Shown in pieces: positions 59,892-64,000 of a stretch of 64,000 nt of DNA (the stretch's first letter is position 1; every line of letters starts with the position of its first letter). A program made the translations under genes and the position numbers. Source of the stretch: UMGS1532 sp045542355. GTDB lineage: Bacteria; Bacillota; Clostridia; Oscillospirales; Acutalibacteraceae. The DNA is taken from assembly GCA_045542355.1 (NCBI GenBank), contig JAZQKX010000011.1, positions 70,754-134,753 on the forward strand. The letters are read 5' to 3'. A model generated the notes under the pieces. The model made no database searches, was not told the origin of the DNA, and saw only the letters and a program-made list of their open reading frames with translations.

Positions 59892-60583
59892 CTGAACACC
59901 TCCCTGAAAAGTCCGTCTAAGGTTTTGCCCGTTTCCTCGCGGGCAGCAGCGGCGCTTCCCTGCATGATGATTCTACCGCCACCTAAGAACACAAAATCGT
60001 CAAGCACATTTTCGATATCATAAATGAGATGGGTAGAAATCAACACGGTGGAATCGGGCTGGTAATTTTTAATAACGGTTTCCAGTATGTAATCTCTTGC
60101 GGCGGGGTCAACACCTGCGATAGGCTCATCTAAAAGATAGAGTTTTGCCCGTCTTGACATAACAAGTATCAACTGCACCTTTTCCTTAGTGCCCTTGGAT
60201 AAATTCTTCATGGGCTGAGCGGGGTCAATGTGCAATTTCATAAGCATTTCATCGGCTCTTGCTCGGTCGAAATCGGCGTAAAAATCGCAGAAATAATCCA
60301 ACAAATCGTTGGTGGTCATCCAAGAGCTGAAATAGGGGCGCTCGGGAAGATATGAAACCAAGGACTTGGTATACTCTCCAACCTCATATCCTGCCACAGT
60401 AACAGCGCCACTATCGGGTGTGAGAAGGCCTGCGGCAAGTTTGATAAGGGTGGTTTTGCCACTACCGTTCGGTCCCAGAAGTCCGATTATTTTACCCTCA
60501 GGAAGCGCCATAGAAAAATCCCAAAGAACATTGGCGCGACCATAGGACTTATTGATTCTGTGGTATTCGAGAACATTGAACAT
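59885..60583 (-). CDS. ABC transporter ATPase
   Basis: This 232-residue ATPase has Walker A GPNGSGKTT near 36-44, a variant signature LSKGTKEKV in place of LSGGQ, and Walker B LYLLDEPIAGVD. The truncated signature and helical region are typical of the YtrB/antibiotic-resistance-type ATPases. It pairs with the permease by a 7-nt overlap. Such pairs usually follow a GntR-type (YtrA-like) regulator, but none is found here. A perfect dyad centred on the -10 of its promoter (60603-60620) suggests control by a regulator located elsewhere. Confidence 0.9.
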   Translation of the reverse strand: MFNVLEYHRINKSYGRANVLWDFSMALPEGKIIGLLGPNGSGKTTLIKLAAGLLTPDSGAVTVAGYEVGEYTKSLVSYLPERPYFSSWMTTNDLLDYFCDFYADFDRARADEMLMKLHIDPAQPMKNLSKGTKEKVQLILVMSRRAKLYLLDEPIAGVDPAARDYILETVIKNYQPDSTVLISTHLIYDIENVLDDFVFLGGGRIIMQGSAAAAREETGKTLDGLFREVFRC

Positions 60584-60602
60584 ATAAATACCGCCTTTCT
60601 AT

Positions 60603-60637
60603 AAGTATAGATTAATACTTTCTTATGTATTTGTCAA
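60603..60637 (-). promoter_or_regulatory. Promoter of the ABC transporter with a dyad on the -10
   Basis: Reading leftward, TTGACA at 60632-60637, a 17-nt spacer and TAATCT at 60609-60614. The perfect 18-bp dyad AAGTAT-6-ATACTT (60603-60620) is centred exactly on the -10. A bound repressor would block the promoter. The match is direct sequence evidence; the regulator is not identified. Confidence 0.75.
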
Positions 60638-60695
60638 TAAACGTGAGGGAATTTTGGAGAAAATTTTAAATATTTGTTAATTGCAATTTATCATA

Positions 60696-60724
60696 TTGTG
60701 TTAATCCTTTTTTTGTGGTACAAT
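60696..60724 (+). promoter_or_regulatory. Probable promoter of the first PpiC-type gene
   Basis: TTGTGT at 60696-60701, a 17-nt spacer and TACAAT at 60719-60724, about 40 nt before the start codon. The -35 is only a partial match. Confidence 0.5.
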
Positions 60725-60763
60725 GCTTAACGTACAATTAATCGAAAGGTATTGGTGAACCTT

Positions 60764-62362
60764 ATGGGAAAGGGAAAACGCACCCGTATTGACGCAGAAA
60801 AAGAAAGACAGCTTCAAGCCGAAAGACAGGCTCAATTAAAGCAGGAGAAACGTAAGAGCAGACTTATAACAGCCGCTGTTGTATTAGGAATCGTGGCGAT
60901 TGGTCTCGGCTCTGTATTCGGTTCCATAGGCTACAACAGTTTAACCAAAAACGGATACTTCCTGAGGGGTAAGACCGCGGTCTCCACAAAGGATTTTGAG
61001 GCGAACGCTTGTATGGCGCAGTATCTCTACAACGCAACTGTAAAAAACTTTGCAGAAAGCAACGCTTCTTATTTATCACAGCTTGGTCTTGATACCACTG
61101 ATGATTTAAGCAAACAAACCTGCGCTTATGACGAGGAGATTTCATGGCACGACTACTTCCTCAACAGCACCAAAACCCAATTAGAGGAAATTGTGACAAT
61201 GGCACAAGCCGCTAAAAACGACGGAATGGAGCTACAGGAAACCGACAAGGATTATATTGATGAATCCATGGCAATGTTTGATTCTTTGGCTGAGGAGGAA
61301 AACCTCACCACAAGGGAATATTTAGACCAGAACTACGGAACTCAGGTAAGTCTCGAAGATATTCGCGAGTGTATTGAAATAACCCAGCTCGCTTCAAACT
61401 ATAAAACCAAATACGATGAGTCTCTGAAATACACCGACTCGGAAATTGAAAGCTACTGGACCGAGAATAAGGGAAGTTTTCTAACCTGCGACTACATGAG
61501 TTTTACCGTTAGCCCTGCCGCAACAGGGGAAGAAAGTGAATCAGAACTCGAATTGCTGAAAAAGGATGCTAAGAAACAGGCTGAAAAGTTGGCTGATGCA
61601 GACAGCTACACCCAGTTCCAGGATAACCTTGAAACATATTTTGAAAAGGAACTCAAGGCCGCCGATTCCTCAATCAGCGAGGATGAGCTTAAGAGCAATG
61701 TTGAGTCTCTCATCTCAAACGCTACCGTCACAGACGAAGGTTACGACGTCTCCACCGATGCGGGAGAATGGCTTTTCTCCGACAAGAGAAAGACCGGTGA
61801 TACCACAGTTGTAGCTGAGGAGGACGGAAGCTACACTGCATACTGCATGATGACTCCCGCCAAAAAGGATACCTCCGAAACCAAAAATGTACGACACATA
61901 CTTCTTTCCACCGACAACTACGAGGATTCCTCAGAATGTAAAAGCGAAGCCAACCGTCTGCTCAAAGAATGGCGCAACGGAGAAAAGACCGAAGAAAGCT
62001 TCGCGGCTATGGCTAAGGAATATTCCGACGACCCAGGCTCTTCACAGGTGGGCGGGCTTTACGAAAATGTTACCGAAGGCACCATGGTCGATGCCTTTAA
62101 CGACTGGATATTTGCCGCCTCCAGAAAGGTGGGCGACGTGGATGTTATTGAAACTGACTATGGTTTCCATGTTATGTATTTTGTCGGTGACGGCTATAAG
62201 GTATGGCAATCAGAAGTTGTTTCTTCTATGAAAACCGACGACTATTCTGAAAAATTAGAAAAGCTAAAAGAAAAAATCTCCCCCAAAACCAACGACAAGA
62301 GTTTTGAAAAGATTATTCAGGTAAGAGCAGTGGAGGACAGCGCTTCCGAAACTACATCATAA
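60764..62362 (+). CDS. Membrane-anchored parvulin-type peptidyl-prolyl isomerase
   Basis: This ~532-residue protein has a very basic cytoplasmic N-terminus (1-33), one TM helix at about 34-55 and a large extracytoplasmic region. It contains a SurA/PrsA-like N-terminal helical domain and a C-terminal PpiC (parvulin) domain at about 370-480 with NVRHILLSTDNY, KEYSDDPGSSQVGGLYENVTEGTMVDAFNDWIF and DVIETDYGFHVMYFVGDG. It probably folds secreted proteins at the outer face. ATG 60764 is used. GTG 60755 and TTG 60752 are closer to AAAGG, and the choice is unsure. It is followed by a paralogous gene 38 nt downstream. Confidence 0.88.
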   Translation: MGKGKRTRIDAEKERQLQAERQAQLKQEKRKSRLITAAVVLGIVAIGLGSVFGSIGYNSLTKNGYFLRGKTAVSTKDFEANACMAQYLYNATVKNFAESNASYLSQLGLDTTDDLSKQTCAYDEEISWHDYFLNSTKTQLEEIVTMAQAAKNDGMELQETDKDYIDESMAMFDSLAEEENLTTREYLDQNYGTQVSLEDIRECIEITQLASNYKTKYDESLKYTDSEIESYWTENKGSFLTCDYMSFTVSPAATGEESESELELLKKDAKKQAEKLADADSYTQFQDNLETYFEKELKAADSSISEDELKSNVESLISNATVTDEGYDVSTDAGEWLFSDKRKTGDTTVVAEEDGSYTAYCMMTPAKKDTSETKNVRHILLSTDNYEDSSECKSEANRLLKEWRNGEKTEESFAAMAKEYSDDPGSSQVGGLYENVTEGTMVDAFNDWIFAASRKVGDVDVIETDYGFHVMYFVGDGYKVWQSEVVSSMKTDDYSEKLEKLKEKISPKTNDKSFEKIIQVRAVEDSASETTS

Positions 62363-62400
62363 TTGATTGAATTTTAATCTGAAAGAGGATACGGATTATT

Positions 62401-63849
62401 ATGAAAAAAATTATTTCTGCCACACTTGCGGTTATTGTGGCTCTGCTAAGCTGTAGTGGCTGTGTCGAAAAGGAACGCTCAACCGAAAAATTGGCAATGT
62501 ATACCGAGAATTTTTCTATCACAAAGCCAATGCTTACCTACTGCTTCAATGCTCAATACCTTTCCTTTGTGGCGGCAAATGAGCAGTATTTAGAGGACTA
62601 CGGTCTGGATACCACGGAGGCTCTGGCAAAACAGGAGTGCTCTCTCAACGGGGCTAACTGGTACGACTATTTTATGGATATTGCCAAAAGCCGTCTGGAG
62701 CAATGCCTTATAATCTCGGAAAAGGCGCTTTTGGAAGACAAAGCCCTCTCCAAAAGCGACCAGAAAAAGGTCACGAATGAGATGCTGGTCTTTAAAAATT
62801 TGGCTAAAGAGAACAAGCAGAATATTGATGACTATTTAGAGGATACCTTTGGCGACGGTGTCACAGAGGCTGATGTTCGCTCCGTTATAGAAATGGAACG
62901 TCTTGTAAGCAAATACTACGAAGCATACGAAAAAGATCAGGACACAAGCTCTGAAGCTTTGGAGAAATACTTCGAGGGTCATAAAAGGCTTTATTCCACA
63001 GTGGACTATCTGAGTTTTTATGTTTCACCCCTTGGTGATTCCATGCAGGAAAGCACGGCCGCGCGCAGAACAGCCATGACACTTAGTGAAGCAGAGAATT
63101 CGGAAGAATTTTTGGAGCTTGTGGGAGATTACGTAACCGACTATTACACCGATTACTACGGAGTTGAGCTCTCGAAAAAAGAAATCAGTCAAAAGGTAAA
63201 GGAAACTCAGGAAAGCTGCGTTGTGACAGGTGCGGGGTACGATTCAAGCTCTGCCGCCAGTCGTTGGGCTTTCAGTGAGGAAAGAGATATTGGCGACGGC
63301 ACCTACATTGAGGACAGTGAAAATGGTGGTTACTTCATATACCATCTCTCATCACTACCCTATCGCGAGGAATATAATTCCGTGAGTATTCGTCAGATTG
63401 TTTATGCTATAGACGATTACGCAAACGAGGAAGAAGCATTGCAGACCGCTCAGAAAGCCATACTGAATCTCGAACTAAACGACTACTCCCAAGCCTATTT
63501 TAAAAAGTTGGCAGAGGAGCAATCTTCAGACACCGTTTCAAAAGTTTCTGGCGGATTATACGAAAATCTTTCAAAGGGAAACCTTGTGGATGCCAAGGAG
63601 CTGGAGAAATGGATATTCGATGGGGAACGCAAAGAGGGTGACATAACCCTGTTGCAGACCGATGCATACGGCTACCACGTGGTTTACATTGAAGAAATCG
63701 GTGATCCTGTATGGATGCTACGTTCCCGTGATGGTATGGTGGCAAGTCGTTTTCAGGAATATGTTACCGACCTTGGCGACGAGTATGTGGTATATATAAA
63801 CGACAATATTGTTTATAGTGTTACCGAAACTGCCCCAACCAATAAATAA
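62401..63849 (+). CDS. PrsA-like parvulin lipoprotein (paralogue)
   Basis: This 482-residue protein has a signal peptide with a lipoprotein-like end (MKKIISATLAVIVALLSCSGC). Either LLSC or SCSGC could be the lipidation site, though neither is a perfect lipobox. It shares order and segments with its upstream neighbour: a similar N-terminal domain (YCFNAQYLSFVAANEQYLEDYGLDTTEALAKQECS versus the neighbour's YLYNATVKNFAESNASYLSQLGLDTTDDLSKQTCA), and a C-terminal PpiC-like domain with SVSIRQIVYAIDDY and KVSGGLYENLSKGNLVDAKELEKWIFDG. Its PpiC motif is more diverged (RQI for RHI), so isomerase activity is uncertain. It arose by tandem duplication. AAAGAGG precedes the ATG. Confidence 0.85.
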   Translation: MKKIISATLAVIVALLSCSGCVEKERSTEKLAMYTENFSITKPMLTYCFNAQYLSFVAANEQYLEDYGLDTTEALAKQECSLNGANWYDYFMDIAKSRLEQCLIISEKALLEDKALSKSDQKKVTNEMLVFKNLAKENKQNIDDYLEDTFGDGVTEADVRSVIEMERLVSKYYEAYEKDQDTSSEALEKYFEGHKRLYSTVDYLSFYVSPLGDSMQESTAARRTAMTLSEAENSEEFLELVGDYVTDYYTDYYGVELSKKEISQKVKETQESCVVTGAGYDSSSAASRWAFSEERDIGDGTYIEDSENGGYFIYHLSSLPYREEYNSVSIRQIVYAIDDYANEEEALQTAQKAILNLELNDYSQAYFKKLAEEQSSDTVSKVSGGLYENLSKGNLVDAKELEKWIFDGERKEGDITLLQTDAYGYHVVYIEEIGDPVWMLRSRDGMVASRFQEYVTDLGDEYVVYINDNIVYSVTETAPTNK

Positions 63850-63869
63850 TTTAATTAGTAAAGTCAGGA

Positions 63870-64000
63870 CCTCCGGCTAAGCCGGAGGCTTGAATAGCCC
63901 TTCAAGGGCATTTTACAGACGAAACCCCTAAAGGGGCGCCGAAAGGTTTGCCGACTGCATTACTTTTTCGGGCTACCCCTCAAGGGGTTTATTTTTATGC
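63870..64000. repeat. Cluster of short palindromes at the right edge
   Basis: Four hairpin units follow the last gene: CCTCCGGCT/AGCCGGAGG (63870-63888), GCCCTT/AAGGGC (63897-63909), CCCCT/AGGGG (63925-63936) and ACCCCT/AGGGGT (63975-63988), followed by TTTATTTTT. There is no ORF. The cluster could be the end of an IS200/IS605-type element or a structured RNA. It is cut by the window edge, and its identity is unproven. Confidence 0.55.

Noticed and set aside
63870..64000. CRISPR array at the right edge
   Set aside because: The palindromes differ from each other in sequence, have irregular spacing and no repeat-spacer pattern.

Overview
This window reads as a chromosomal housekeeping stretch of an endospore-forming Firmicute of class Clostridia, most likely Oscillospirales or a near relative. 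That placement is inferred from gene content and order, not from a search. The lineage markers are an intact pro-sigma-K gene, a spoVAE gene behind a sigma-G-like promoter, the aroQ/pepQ/efp/CD1247-type block, glgC-glgD-glgA, Gram-positive style sigma-A promoters and strong AAGGAGG-type ribosome binding sites. Most genes up to 39.2 kb lie on the minus strand in long, tightly coupled runs with TAATG, TGATG and ATGA junctions.

Layout. 1-3.7 kb: a PucR/CdaR regulator, ftsE, ftsX and the start of a coiled-coil M23 peptidase that runs off the left edge. 4.0-5.1 kb: mnmA alone on the plus strand with a palindrome in its promoter. 5.1-15.8 kb: a zinc-ribbon membrane protein, asnB, an orphan UgpC/MsmK-type ATPase, an RsuA-type pseudouridine synthase, a DUF4830-like protein, ispF, ispD, a CD1247-like protein, efp, an M24 peptidase, aroQ, an endonuclease IV-like protein and yqeG. 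15.9-34.5 kb: rpsU, then one collinear minus-strand series trmH-type/dprA/topA/trmFO/plsX/rnc/radical SAM/smc/ftsY/yhbY/nadD-yqeK fusion/LCP/rsfS/leuS. 34.6-35.9 kb: infC-rpmI-rplT with an attenuator-bearing leader and a probable ATC start for IF3. 36-39.3 kb: serC, serA and a VanY-type carboxypeptidase. 39.5-42.1 kb: tRNA-Thr(CGT), an XRE regulator and lepA. 42.3-47.6 kb: two convergent cytoplasmic glycoside hydrolases (GH106-like and GH78-like). 47.7-52.7 kb: an AgcS symporter behind a hairpin that contains its own ribosome binding site, a lipoprotein with an internal duplication, sigK, then rsmD-coaD and a coiled-coil gene. 52.7-56.6 kb: glgC-glgD-glgA. 56.7-64 kb: spoVAE, a secreted metallo-beta-lactamase-fold protein with wall-binding-type repeats, a two-gene ABC exporter, two parvulin-type foldases and a cluster of palindromes at the right edge.

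The genes mainly serve translation and tRNA/rRNA modification, chromosome segregation and division, isoprenoid and serine synthesis, glycogen storage and sporulation. I see no prophage, CRISPR array, defence island or complete transposon, and no clearly new multi-gene system. The most interesting material is regulatory: the RBS-sequestering terminator-like hairpins, the IF3 start and leader, and operators placed exactly on promoters. The secreted MBL-repeat protein, the hydrolase pair and the terminal palindrome cluster also stand out.
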